Both the position numbers and the translations under genes were made by a program. A stretch of 33,098 nucleotides of DNA. It comes from Actinomycetes bacterium. Lineage in GTDB: Bacteria; Actinomycetota; Acidimicrobiia; Acidimicrobiales; RAAP-2. Positions 20,715 to 31,556 of the stretch are shown here, piece by piece. Below the pieces are notes generated by a model. The model saw nothing but the letters and a program-made list of their open reading frames with translations, did not search any database and had not been told where the DNA came from. How positions within the stretch are numbered: the stretch's first letter is position 1; the number at the start of each line of letters is the position of its first letter. Location of the stretch: contig JAKATJ010000012.1 of NCBI GenBank assembly GCA_021828005.1, positions 1 to 33,098 of the forward strand, read 5' to 3'.

Positions 20715-22424
20715 CTACGCGGCTCCCGCGGTGTGCAGCCCGACGCCCCTCAGCGCGTCGCCGACGGCCGCATGCACCCGGCCGTGCACGGCCACGTTCT
20801 CCTGCCGGGACACCACCCGCGCCCGGACCACCGTGACGCCCTCGCCTCGGCACGCCGCCCGCACCGCCTCTCCCAGCTCTGAGAGCGTTCCCACGTCCGC
20901 GGTCCGATGTCCGAGCCCCGCTGCCGCGCGCACCACGTCGGGCGCCTGGGGCGTCGCGAAGAGCCGCTCGAACCGGGCCCTGTCGACGGCGTCCGCCTGC
21001 TCCAGGAACTCGAAGATGCCGCCACCGCCGTTGTCGACCACCACGATGGTGCAGGGCACGCGCTGCGCGTCGCACGGCGCGACGAGCGACGACAGGTCGT
21101 GGAAGAACGCGAGGTCTCCTACCAGCGCGAGCACCGGGCCCGCCGCCGCGGCCGCTGCGCCCATGGCGGTCGAGCACACGCCGTCGATGCCGTTCGCGCC
21201 GCGGTTGGCGAGCACCTTCGGGGGCGCAGGGCGCGGCCGGCAGAACCACTCGAGGTCGCGCACCGGCATCGACGAGGAGACCACGACGGTCGTGCCGGCG
21301 GGCACCTCGGCGAAGAGCCGGCGCGCGACGAGCGGCTCGCTGAAGCAGTCGCCGCCGAGGGCTGCGTCGACGGCACCCTGCGCGACGCGCTCGGCGTCCT
21401 GCCACCCTTCGAGCCAGCCGGGGGACGGCTCAGGGCGCGGGACGCGCAGCGCGGCGGCGAGCCATGCCTCGGGGTCGGCGCGGTGGACCACGGCGGCGCG
21501 GCGGTCCGCGTCGTCCCATCGCCACCACGGATCGACCGCGATCGTCGCCGCCTGGGACAGGAAGGCGGGGACCGCCTTCGACGCCCACGGCGAGCCCAGC
21601 CGGACGACCGCGTCGGGCCGGAGCGCCGCCGGCGCGTGGCGTGCGATCGCGTCGGCCGCCGCGATGACGTGGGGGTGCGGGACCCGGCACCCCGAACGCG
21701 GGTCGGCGAGCACCGGCCAGCCGAGCTGCTCGGCGAGCGCGAGCACGCCCGCGGGCGACCCGCAGCCCGCCCCGGCGAGGAGGACGCCGTTGGCGGCCGG
21801 CCAGGTCCACCCCTCGGCGGCGCCGGCGTGGACCACGACGCGGTGCGCGGCCTCGCCGGCGGGCCGTCCCTCGGGCAGCGGCCCTGGCTCGCCGGCGAGC
21901 GGCTCGCGGAACGCCAGGTTCAGGTGGACGGGGCCCGGGCCCAGAGGGCCCGAGATCGCTTCGGCCACCGCACGCGCCCCGAGAGACCGCCACGACCACG
22001 CGGCCTCCTCGACGGGGACGCCCGGGTCGGCTGCCCAGCGGAGCGCGCCAGGGTAGATGCCCCGCTGGTCGATGGTCTGAGGCGTGCCGACGCCGTGCAG
22101 CTCGGGAGGGCGGTCGGCGGTGCAGACGATCAGCGGGACGCGCCCGTGGTGGGCCTCGACGACCGCAGGGTGGAGCTCTGCCGCGGCGGTGCCGCTCGTC
22201 ACGCAGACGACGACGGGACGCCCGGTCGCGCCGGCGAGCCCGAGGGCGAAGAACCCCGCCCCGCGCTCGTCCAGCCGGACGTGCAGGCGGATCGCCACGT
22301 TCCCGGCGAGCGCGAGCGCGAGCGGGGTCGAGCGCGAGCCGGGGCAGACCACGGCGTCGCGCACGCCGGCGCGAACCCACTCGTCGACGAGGGTCGCCGC
22401 GAAGGTGGCCTGGACTACGCTCAC
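20715..22424 (-). CDS. menD: 2-succinyl-5-enolpyruvyl-6-hydroxy-3-cyclohexene-1-carboxylate synthase
   Basis: 569 aa ThDP enzyme; VVCPGSRSTPLALALAGN, HVRLDERGAGFFALGLAGATGRPVVVCVTSGTAAAELHPAVVEAHHGRVPLIVCTADRPPELHGVGTPQTIDQ, VGDLAFFHDLSSL, VVDNGGGGIFEFL. Confidence 0.96.
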   Translation of the reverse strand: MSVVQATFAATLVDEWVRAGVRDAVVCPGSRSTPLALALAGNVAIRLHVRLDERGAGFFALGLAGATGRPVVVCVTSGTAAAELHPAVVEAHHGRVPLIVCTADRPPELHGVGTPQTIDQRGIYPGALRWAADPGVPVEEAAWSWRSLGARAVAEAISGPLGPGPVHLNLAFREPLAGEPGPLPEGRPAGEAAHRVVVHAGAAEGWTWPAANGVLLAGAGCGSPAGVLALAEQLGWPVLADPRSGCRVPHPHVIAAADAIARHAPAALRPDAVVRLGSPWASKAVPAFLSQAATIAVDPWWRWDDADRRAAVVHRADPEAWLAAALRVPRPEPSPGWLEGWQDAERVAQGAVDAALGGDCFSEPLVARRLFAEVPAGTTVVVSSSMPVRDLEWFCRPRPAPPKVLANRGANGIDGVCSTAMGAAAAAAGPVLALVGDLAFFHDLSSLVAPCDAQRVPCTIVVVDNGGGGIFEFLEQADAVDRARFERLFATPQAPDVVRAAAGLGHRTADVGTLSELGEAVRAACRGEGVTVVRARVVSRQENVAVHGRVHAAVGDALRGVGLHTAGAA

Positions 22425-22429
22425 CGCAC

Positions 22430-23197
22430 GTGCTGCACGCGGAGTCGAGCGGGTCGGGGCCGCGGCTCGTGCTCGCGCACGGGTTCACCCAGACCGCGAG
22501 GTCGTGGGGACGCTTCGCCGATCTCGTGGGCGCAGGCCGGGAGCTCGTCCGCGTCGACCTCCCCGGCCACGGGGGATCCGCCGCCGTACGGGCGAACCTC
22601 GTCGAGTGCGGCGCGCTCCTCGCGGAGGTCGCGGGAGCAGGCGGGGTGCCGTTCGACCTCCTCGGCTACTCGCTCGGCGCCCGCGTCGCCCTGCACGCCG
22701 CGCTCGGCCGCCCCGACGGGCTCGGACGCCTCGTCCTGATCGGCGCGACCGGGGGCATCGAGGACGCTCGGGCGCGCGAAGACCGGCGACGGCGCGACCT
22801 CGCCCTGGCCGCGGACGTGGAGGCGGACGCGGACGCGTTCCTCGCGCGTTGGGTGGCCCAGCCGATGTTCGCCGCGCTGGGCGACCCCGGCATGGAGCAG
22901 CGGCGCCGCAACACCCCGGCCGGCCTCGCGTCGAGCTTGCGGCTCGCGGGCACCGGAGCCCAGGACCCGTTGTGGGACCGCCTCTTCGACCTTCGAGCTC
23001 CTCTCCTCGCGCTCGCAGGCGCGGACGACGTGCGGTTCGCCCTCGCGGCGGAGCGCCTCGCCACGGCCGCGCCGGCCGCGGTCTTCTCCCTCGTCCCAGG
23101 CGCGGGTCACGCGGCGCACCTCGCCCAGCCGGAGCTGTGCGCGGGGATCGTCCGCCGCTTCCTCGACGCCGGGCGGCCGGCCCGCGCCGCGCCCTGA
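22430..23197 (+). CDS. menH: Alpha/beta hydrolase, MenH-like
   Basis: LVLAHGFTQTARSWGRFADLVGAGRELVRVDLPGHGGS; nucleophile GYSLGARVALHAAL; C-terminal LVPGAGHAAHLAQPE; adjacent to menD. Confidence 0.75.
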   Translation: MLHAESSGSGPRLVLAHGFTQTARSWGRFADLVGAGRELVRVDLPGHGGSAAVRANLVECGALLAEVAGAGGVPFDLLGYSLGARVALHAALGRPDGLGRLVLIGATGGIEDARAREDRRRRDLALAADVEADADAFLARWVAQPMFAALGDPGMEQRRRNTPAGLASSLRLAGTGAQDPLWDRLFDLRAPLLALAGADDVRFALAAERLATAAPAAVFSLVPGAGHAAHLAQPELCAGIVRRFLDAGRPARAAP

Positions 23198-23220
23198 GGG
23201 CGACGCCCGGCGCCGGGGGC

Positions 23221-24147
23221 TCACAGCACGATCCCGAGCGCGAGCAGAGCACCCACCGCGAGCTGCAGCTGTCCCGTCCTTGCGAGGACCGCCAGCAGCT
23301 CCCGTCCGCTCGCGCCGTCGAGCACCGCACGCGAAGGCCGCAACCCAAGGGGGAGCGCGCCCAGCGCGACGAGCGCCCAGGGGCGGACTGCCGCCGCGCC
23401 CGCGATCCCCGCCACGACCCCTGCGAGGGACCCGACGTAAAGCCACCGGGCGCGCCGGGGGCCGACGCGCACCGCGAGGGTCCGCTTCCCCGCCGCCGCG
23501 TCGCCGGCGACGTCGCGCAGGTTGTTCGCCTCCAAGAGCGCAGTCGAAAGGAGCCCGACCGGGACGCACACCCACCACAGGCCGAACGCCTGGCGCTGCA
23601 CGTACGCGGAGCCCACCGTCGCGACGACGCCGAAGAAGAGGAAGACGAACGCTTCACCGAGCCCGAGGTAGCCGTAGGGCCTGGGTCCGCCCGTGTACAG
23701 CCACCCGGCGACGACGCACGCTGCGCCGACAGGGACCAGCCACCACGTGGTCGACGCGGCCAGCGCGAGACCCGCTGCGCCAGCGACCCCGAAGCACGCG
23801 AGCGCCGCTCGCCGGACCGACTCGGGCGTCGCCGACCCCGACGCGACGAGGCGCAGCGGCCCGACACGTCCTCGGTCCGTGCCGCGGACCCCGTCGGAGT
23901 AGTCGTTCGCGTAGTTCGTGCCGACCTGCAGCGCGAGCGCGACGACGAGCGCCATCCCCGCGCGCCACCAGATGACCGCGTCCGGGCCGGCGACCAGCCG
24001 TCCGCCGCCGGGTGCGCCGCTCCGCATCCACCACCCCACGGCGGTGCCCACGACGACCGGCACGGCCGCCGCCGGGAGCGTTCGAGGCCGCGCGCCGGCC
24101 ACCCAGCGCGACAGCGGACCCGGGACCGCCGCGGGCGCCGTGCTCAC
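23221..24147 (-). CDS. menA: 1,4-dihydroxy-2-naphthoate polyprenyltransferase
   Basis: 308 aa; GARPRTLPAAAVPVVVGTAVGW, LQVGTNYANDYSDGVRGTD, LLEANNLRDVAGDAAAGKRTLAVRVG: UbiA-type Asp motifs; downstream of menB. Confidence 0.94.
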   Translation of the reverse strand: MSTAPAAVPGPLSRWVAGARPRTLPAAAVPVVVGTAVGWWMRSGAPGGGRLVAGPDAVIWWRAGMALVVALALQVGTNYANDYSDGVRGTDRGRVGPLRLVASGSATPESVRRAALACFGVAGAAGLALAASTTWWLVPVGAACVVAGWLYTGGPRPYGYLGLGEAFVFLFFGVVATVGSAYVQRQAFGLWWVCVPVGLLSTALLEANNLRDVAGDAAAGKRTLAVRVGPRRARWLYVGSLAGVVAGIAGAAAVRPWALVALGALPLGLRPSRAVLDGASGRELLAVLARTGQLQLAVGALLALGIVL

Positions 24148-24165
24148 GAGCGGCTCAGCTCTTCG

Positions 24166-25065
24166 TCAGGGACGGCGGGGAAATCTCGAGAAGTCGGGCG
24201 CTCGTCGCCCGACGTACGCGTCGCGCCCCTCCTGCCCCTCCTCGGTCATGTAGAACAGCATGGTCGCGTCCCCCGCGAGCTGTTGGACGCCCGCGAGGCC
24301 GTCGTCTGCGGCGTTCATGCCGGCCTTCAGCATGCGCAACGCGATCGGGCTCAGCGTGAGCATCCGACGGCACCACGCCGCGGTCTCGGGCTCGAGCTCT
24401 GCGAGCGGGACGACCGCGTTCACGAGACCCCAGTCGAGCGCCTCCTTCGCGCCGTACTGGCGGCAGAGGAACCAGACCTCCTTCGCCCGCTTGAGGCCGA
24501 TCGTGCGCGCGAGCAGGCCCGCGCCGTAGCCGCCGTCGAAGCTCCCGACCTTGGGCCCCGTCTGGCCGAACCGCGCGTTGTCGGCCGCGATCGTGAGGTC
24601 GCACACCAGGTGGAGGACGTGCCCGCCACCGATCGCGTACCCGGCGACGCTCGCGACGACAGGCTTCGGGAGCCGCCGGATCTGGACCTGGAGGTCGAGC
24701 ACGTTGAGCCGGCCCACGCCGCGACGCGCCAGCTCGTCGTCGCCGACGTAGCCGTCGTCCCCGCGGATCCGCTGGTCGCCGCCCGAGCAGAACGCGTCGG
24801 GCCCCTCGCCTCGCAGCACCACGACACCCACCTCGGGGTCGTCGCGGGCCAGCTCGAAGGCCTTCGACAGCTCCGACACGGTCTGCGGCCGGAAGGCGTT
24901 GCGCACCTCGGGGCGGCAGATCGTGATCCGCGCGATCCCTTCCGCCGTCTCGTAGCGGATGTCCCGCCACTCACCGGACGCTTCGAACTCCGGGAGCGGG
25001 AGCGCGCGCAGCCCGTCGAGGGGGTCGATGGGCCTGCCGGAGACGACCGTGTCCACCGCGTCCAT
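24166..25065 (-). CDS. menB: 1,4-dihydroxy-2-naphthoyl-CoA synthase
   Basis: 299 aa crotonase fold; [91 protein letters not shown]. Confidence 0.96.
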   Translation of the reverse strand: MDAVDTVVSGRPIDPLDGLRALPLPEFEASGEWRDIRYETAEGIARITICRPEVRNAFRPQTVSELSKAFELARDDPEVGVVVLRGEGPDAFCSGGDQRIRGDDGYVGDDELARRGVGRLNVLDLQVQIRRLPKPVVASVAGYAIGGGHVLHLVCDLTIAADNARFGQTGPKVGSFDGGYGAGLLARTIGLKRAKEVWFLCRQYGAKEALDWGLVNAVVPLAELEPETAAWCRRMLTLSPIALRMLKAGMNAADDGLAGVQQLAGDATMLFYMTEEGQEGRDAYVGRRAPDFSRFPRRP

Positions 25066-25072
25066 GGCCCTC

Positions 25073-25079
25073 TAACCTA
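25073..25079. promoter_or_regulatory. Overlapping divergent -10 boxes for menB (-) and menE (+)
   Basis: Plus TAACCT (25073-25078), 8 nt, GTG 25087. Minus TAGGTT (25079-25074), AGAGGGCC (8 nt), ATG 25065. Both TANNNT boxes lie in the same 7 bp of a 21-bp intergenic region. Confidence 0.6.
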
Positions 25080-25086
25080 CCGGCAG

Positions 25087-26238
25087 GTGCCGGAGCTCGT
25101 CGCACTCGACCTCCCCGGTGGACCCGGGTTCCTGGACGCGTTGCGAGCGGCATGGGACGTCGGCGACGCCGTCGCGCCGCTCGATGGGCGGCTTCCCCCT
25201 GCCGCCGCGCGCGCGCTCCTCCGCGCGCTCGCGCCGACGAAGGTGATCGCTCCCGACGGCGACGTCGTCACGCTCGAAGGCGGCATCCCGGTCGAAGAGG
25301 GGGACGCCGTCGTGGTCGCGACGAGCGGGTCGACCGGCAGGCCGCGCGGGGTCGTGCTCACGCACGACGCGATCGACGCGAGCGCGCGGGCGACGAGCGC
25401 ACGCCTCGCCGTCGATCCCGGCCGGCACCGCTGGCTCGCGTGCCTCCCGCTCTCCCACATCGGGGGCCTGTCGGTGCTGACGCGCTCGCTCGTCACCGGG
25501 ACCCCGTGCACCGTGCTCCCTGGCTTCGACGCCGACGTGGTCGAGTCCGTGGCCCGACGGGGCGACGCCACGCACACGTCGCTCGTCGCGACGGCGCTCG
25601 ACCGGGTCGACCCTGCGCTCTTCGCATGCATCCTGCTCGGCGGCGCGGCACCTCCGCACGCGGTCCCCGCCAACGTCGTGACCACCTACGGGATGACCGA
25701 GACCGGCTCGGGCGTCGTCTACGACGGCGTCCCGCTCGAGGGTGTGGACGTCGCGGTGGGAACCGGGCGTGCCGGGGAGGGCCGCGCCGGAGAGGTCCTC
25801 CTCCGCGGCCCCATGCTGCTACGCGCCTATCGCGACGGGACCGACCCGAGGGTGCCCGGCCCCGACGGGCGCGGTGGGTGGCTCCCGACGGGCGACGCGG
25901 GCGCGCTGTCCGGCCACCGCCTCGTCGTCGACGGCCGGCTCACAGAGGTGATCACCACCGGCGGCGAGAAGGTGTGGCCGATCCCCGTCGAGCAGGCGAT
26001 CGCCACGCTCGCCTCGGTCGCCGACGTCGCGGTGTGGAGGCGGCCGGACCCCGAGTGGGGCGAGCGGGTGGTCGCGTGGGTCGTCCCCGCGGACCCCTCA
26101 GCTCCGCCCCAGCTCGCCTCCCTCGTCGAGGCGGTGCGCGCGACGCTGCCGCCTTGGGCCGCGCCCAAGGAGCTGGTGCTCACCGACCGCCTGCCGCGCA
26201 CGGCGTCGGGAAAGCTCCGGCGGGCGGGCCTCTCCTGA
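25087..26238 (+). CDS. menE: o-succinylbenzoate-CoA ligase
   Basis: AMP-forming ligase: VVVATSGSTGRPRGVVLTHDAID, LPLSHIGGLSVLTRSLVTG, VTTYGMTETGSG, GWLPTGDAGAL, GRLTEVITTGGEKVWP, PRTASGKLRRAGLS. Start refined from the 1384 aa open frame to GTG 25087. Confidence 0.92.
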   Translation: MPELVALDLPGGPGFLDALRAAWDVGDAVAPLDGRLPPAAARALLRALAPTKVIAPDGDVVTLEGGIPVEEGDAVVVATSGSTGRPRGVVLTHDAIDASARATSARLAVDPGRHRWLACLPLSHIGGLSVLTRSLVTGTPCTVLPGFDADVVESVARRGDATHTSLVATALDRVDPALFACILLGGAAPPHAVPANVVTTYGMTETGSGVVYDGVPLEGVDVAVGTGRAGEGRAGEVLLRGPMLLRAYRDGTDPRVPGPDGRGGWLPTGDAGALSGHRLVVDGRLTEVITTGGEKVWPIPVEQAIATLASVADVAVWRRPDPEWGERVVAWVVPADPSAPPQLASLVEAVRATLPPWAAPKELVLTDRLPRTASGKLRRAGLS

Positions 26239-26277
26239 CGGCGCCTGCCTCCGCGCAGTCGTCCACGCCCACGCCGG

Positions 26278-27045
26278 CTACGCGATGCCTCCGGACGGCC
26301 GGCTCGTCGCGCCGCCGTCCACGGTGAAGACGGTGCCGGTGACCCACGACGCCTCGTCGGAGACGAGGAAGAGGGCGGCCGCCGCGACGTCGTCGGGCTC
26401 GCCGATGCGGCGCATCGGGATCTGGGAGGCGACCAGCGCCTCGTGGGGCTCCCACAGCGCACGGGCGAAGCGGGTGCGGACGAGCCCGGGCGCGATCGCG
26501 TTCACCCGCACGCCGGGCGCGAGCTCGTACGCGAGCTGCCTGGTGACGTGGATCACCGCGGCCTTCGTGGCGCTGTACCAGCCGATGCCGGGCTCGGGGC
26601 CGAGACCGCCGGCGGAGGCGATGTTCAGGATCGACCCTCCCCTGTCGCGCAGGGCTGCGGCGTACGCCGCCTGGCACCAACAAAGGACGCCCAGGAGGTT
26701 GACCTCCAGCGTCTTGGTCGCCCGTTCGCGGTCGATCTCGAGGAGCGGGCCGAAGTGGGGATTGGTCGCGGCGTTGTTGACCAGGACGTCCAGCGAGCCG
26801 AACCGCTCGATGGTCGCCTCGACGCACGAGTTCACCTGCGAGGGGTCCCCGGCGTGCGCGACGTGCCAGGCCACCTCGCCGTCCGAGCCGGCGAGCCCGT
26901 CGGCGGCGGCCTCCAGGGCGTCGGCCCTCCTCGACGAGAGCATCACAGAAGCTCCCGCCTCCGCGTAGCGCCGCGCGATCGCAAGCCCGATGCCTCGACT
27001 CGCACCGGTGACCAGCGCGACCTTGCCGTCGAGCCGCACGTCCAT
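26278..27045 (-). CDS. Short-chain dehydrogenase/reductase, 3-oxoacyl-ACP reductase-like
   Basis: [40 protein letters not shown]...LVNNAATNP...YSATKAAV (YxxxK)...[10 protein letters not shown]...[15 protein letters not shown]. Start refined from 27261. Confidence 0.93.
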   Translation of the reverse strand: MDVRLDGKVALVTGASRGIGLAIARRYAEAGASVMLSSRRADALEAAADGLAGSDGEVAWHVAHAGDPSQVNSCVEATIERFGSLDVLVNNAATNPHFGPLLEIDRERATKTLEVNLLGVLCWCQAAYAAALRDRGGSILNIASAGGLGPEPGIGWYSATKAAVIHVTRQLAYELAPGVRVNAIAPGLVRTRFARALWEPHEALVASQIPMRRIGEPDDVAAAALFLVSDEASWVTGTVFTVDGGATSRPSGGIA

Positions 27046-27090
27046 TGCCGACCACGCTATCGACGCGCCGGCGCCCCTACCATCAGCGTC

Positions 27091-29115
<2,025 letters not shown>

Positions 29116-29165
29116 GCTCGTCTGGCCGCCCGGCGCGTCGACCGGGTCCGCATCGAGGAGGTGAG

Positions 29166-30050
29166 GTGCCCGGCACACGACGCCAGGGCGTGCATGCGCC
29201 AGCGCACGCGCGGGGGGGCGCCGCGACACGGCGTGGCGGCGGCGCGGCCGGCGGCGGCGGCGCCGTGCCCGTCCCAGAGGAGCAGCTGACGGCCGCCGGC
29301 GGCGCTGCACGCTCGAGCGAGACCCCGGCGAGATCCTCCCTCCGAGCCGCTGAGCCCTCCCGCCGCGGCCGCGCGCTCCTGCGGGACGTCGTGCACCGGG
29401 ACCGGACGCTCACTGCGGGGGGCGCCGAGCTCCGGCTCCTGGTGATCGCGTGCACCCCGGAGGACACGACCGCCGTCGACCTCGCATCGGGATCACTGGT
29501 ACGGCTCCGCGTCCCATGGCCGGCCGGCCACGCGCCGGACCTCGCCCTCTTCGACGTGGTGGAGGCCACCTTGGCCGACGACCCCGAGTCCGACGACCTG
29601 GCCCAGCCCGAGGCGGTGACGGTCGCCGCGCCCCCACGCCACGTCGGGTCGCTGCAGGGGCGGCGCGTGCGCAGGGTGCTCGCGCGCCTCGTGACCACCC
29701 ATGACGACCCGCTGCTCGGGTTCCACGGGCCGTCCGCACCGTACTGGGGATTCCACGGGCTCCGGCCTTCGCTGGCGCTGATCCGGCCGGCGCGCGGCCC
29801 GCAGCTGCTTCGCCGCGGCGCCGACGGCTCGACCTGGGTCCGCTTCGGCTGGGCGCGCGACGACGTCTGGCTTCCTGTGGAGGACGGCCGCGCGGTCCGG
29901 GCGCTCGCCGCTTCCCGCCGCGACCGCCTGTCGGGAAAAGCCCTCGCGACGGCGCTCGGGTTCTCTCCGCACTACCTCCTCGTCGCGCTGAGCGGTCCCC
30001 GTGCCGGTCACTGCTACAAGATCTGCGCGGCGGTGCTGCCGAAGGGCTGA
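29166..30050 (+). CDS. Uncharacterised protein with low-complexity Gly/Ala/Arg-rich N-terminus
   Basis: 294 aa in-frame from GTG 29166 with AGGAGG 4 nt upstream; C-terminal part LLVIACTPEDTTAVDLASGSLVRLRVPWPAG...GFHGPSAPYWGFHGLRPSLALIRPARGPQLLRRGADGSTWVRFGWARDDVWLPVEDGRAVRAL...ALSGPRAGHCYKICAAVLPKG. No family recognised. Confidence 0.7.
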   Translation: MPGTRRQGVHAPAHARGGAATRRGGGAAGGGGAVPVPEEQLTAAGGAARSSETPARSSLRAAEPSRRGRALLRDVVHRDRTLTAGGAELRLLVIACTPEDTTAVDLASGSLVRLRVPWPAGHAPDLALFDVVEATLADDPESDDLAQPEAVTVAAPPRHVGSLQGRRVRRVLARLVTTHDDPLLGFHGPSAPYWGFHGLRPSLALIRPARGPQLLRRGADGSTWVRFGWARDDVWLPVEDGRAVRALAASRRDRLSGKALATALGFSPHYLLVALSGPRAGHCYKICAAVLPKG

Positions 30051-30139
30051 CGGGAGGTCCGCCGGAGAGGTGGCCGGCCAGCCCGCGCCGCTCGCCCGCG
30101 CCGAGCACGCGACCTCCACAGGCAGGCGAGCCCTGGACG

Positions 30140-30808
30140 TCAGCGGGAGAACTTGCCTCCGGCCAGGTCCTCGGCCATGGCCCAGCCGAAGGCGACAAGC
30201 CGGTCGCCCCGCTCGGAATCGACCGCTCCGAACACCTCGAGCGCACCCTCGGGAAGCTTCACCTTCGGGTGCACGAAGTCCAGACCGCCGGCTGCAGAGC
30301 CGTCTCCCTTCACGACGAAGGTCCGGTCGTCGAGCCTGGACCCTGCCCCGAACCGCTTCGCAAGACGCCGAGCCCACGCTCGCTCCTCGCCCGAGGGGCG
30401 GTGGCCGGCGGTCGGGACGACGTCAACGAGCCCGGTGAACGCGCAGAAGCCGTCCGCGCGCACGAGCCTCGTGCCGAGCAGGACGTCCTCGTCGGGGAAC
30501 GCGAGCAACGCCCGCCGGAACTGGTCCGCCATCATGGCCTTCAGGGCGGAGTCGGCCCGGCTGGTCCGGTCGACCGAGGCCACGCCCACGAGCAGCGACG
30601 GCGTGCCGCCGATCCGCTCGAGCGTGCAGAACGAATAGCCGCGGAGCTTCCTCTCGTCCCTTACGGTCGTGACGAGCACCCACTCCTCACGTTCCTTCGA
30701 CAGGAACCCGATGTCGAACCCGAGGGGCTCTACTCCGAGATCGGCAAGCTCTTCCAGCTCAGCGTCACTGAGTGCGGTGCAATCCTTCGTTGTGACCACC
30801 ATCGGCAT
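30140..30808 (-). CDS. Uncharacterised protein (222 aa)
   Basis: MPMVVTTKDCTALSDAELEELADLGVEPLGFDIGFLSKEREEWVLVTTVRDERKLRGYSFCTLERIGGTPSLLVGVASVDRTSRADSALKAMMADQFRRALLAFPDEDVLLGTRLVRADGFCAFTGL...; TAGAAT 6 nt before the ATG. Confidence 0.7.
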   Translation of the reverse strand: MPMVVTTKDCTALSDAELEELADLGVEPLGFDIGFLSKEREEWVLVTTVRDERKLRGYSFCTLERIGGTPSLLVGVASVDRTSRADSALKAMMADQFRRALLAFPDEDVLLGTRLVRADGFCAFTGLVDVVPTAGHRPSGEERAWARRLAKRFGAGSRLDDRTFVVKGDGSAAGGLDFVHPKVKLPEGALEVFGAVDSERGDRLVAFGWAMAEDLAGGKFSR

Positions 30809-30925
30809 GGCGAGATTCTACCGCCCGAGCCGAGCGGCCACATCCGTGACGGATCGGCGATGACCGCGCCCGGACCGCGCCGCACAGCGCCGCGGCGCCT
30901 TCCACGGGGCTGAGACGGCGGGGGC

Positions 30926-31489
30926 TCAGAGGTACGTCCCCGGGCGTGGCGGGACCGGCTCGTCGTCGTCGGGGCGTGGCAACCCTCGTTGGCGCATCTG
31001 GTCGAGCTGCGCCCTGGCGGCCATCTGCTGAGCGACCAACGTCGCCTGGATGCCGTGGAACAGCCCCTCCAACCACCCGACGAGCTGGGCCTGTGCGATC
31101 CTGAGCTCCGCCTCTGAGGGAACCTCGTTGTCGAAGGGGAACGCCATGCGGTCGAGCTCCTCGGACAGGTCCGGCGAGAGGCCGGAGGAGAGCTCCCGGA
31201 CCGACTGCTCGTAGATCTCCTTCAGCCGCACGCGTCCGGCTTCGTCCAACTGCGCCTGGCGGACCTCGTCGAGAAGCTGCTTGACCATGGTGCCGATCCG
31301 CATCACCTTGCCGGGCTGCTCGACGGATTCGCGGCGCTCGTCGGGGCCCTCCCCTCCGTCGCCGCTTGCGCCGTCAGCTCCGGCACCCCGTGTCGCCGAG
31401 GGCGATGGTCGCCCGGGCCCCGGCAGCACCTCGTCTGGCGAGACCGCCTGCTCGGCGTCCGTCGTCGGTGTCGAGTCCACTGTGCTCAT
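30926..31489 (-). CDS. bpa: Bacterial proteasome activator (Bpa/PafE family)
   Basis: 187 aa; [64 protein letters not shown]...VPSEAELRIAQAQLVGWLEGLFHGIQATLVAQQMAARAQLDQMRQRGLP...PGTYL matches the Bpa/PafE core and its C-terminal GxYL motif. Confidence 0.92.
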   Translation of the reverse strand: MSTVDSTPTTDAEQAVSPDEVLPGPGRPSPSATRGAGADGASGDGGEGPDERRESVEQPGKVMRIGTMVKQLLDEVRQAQLDEAGRVRLKEIYEQSVRELSSGLSPDLSEELDRMAFPFDNEVPSEAELRIAQAQLVGWLEGLFHGIQATLVAQQMAARAQLDQMRQRGLPRPDDDEPVPPRPGTYL

Positions 31490-31556
31490 GGCGTCGATGA
31501 TGCCAGAGGCCGGGGGGTCCCAGAGGATCCGCCGACGGCTTCGCTCGCGCGTGCGA

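Noticed and set aside
23206-23217. 12-bp palindrome CCCGGCGCCGGG between convergent menH and menA ends
   Set aside because: Such palindromes are expected in high-GC DNA. As a hairpin it leaves only a 4-bp stem and has no T-tract, so a terminator is not claimed.
22084-26238. 1384-aa plus-strand ORF
   Set aside because: Only the C-terminal part (from GTG 25087) is MenE. The rest is antisense to menD, menA and menB, and overlaps menH in another frame; Arg/Pro/Ala-rich GC artefact.
30051-30139. GGAGGTC ... GACCTCC inverted repeat between convergent genes
   Set aside because: 7-bp arms with about a 50-nt gap; too weak to call a terminator or regulatory structure.
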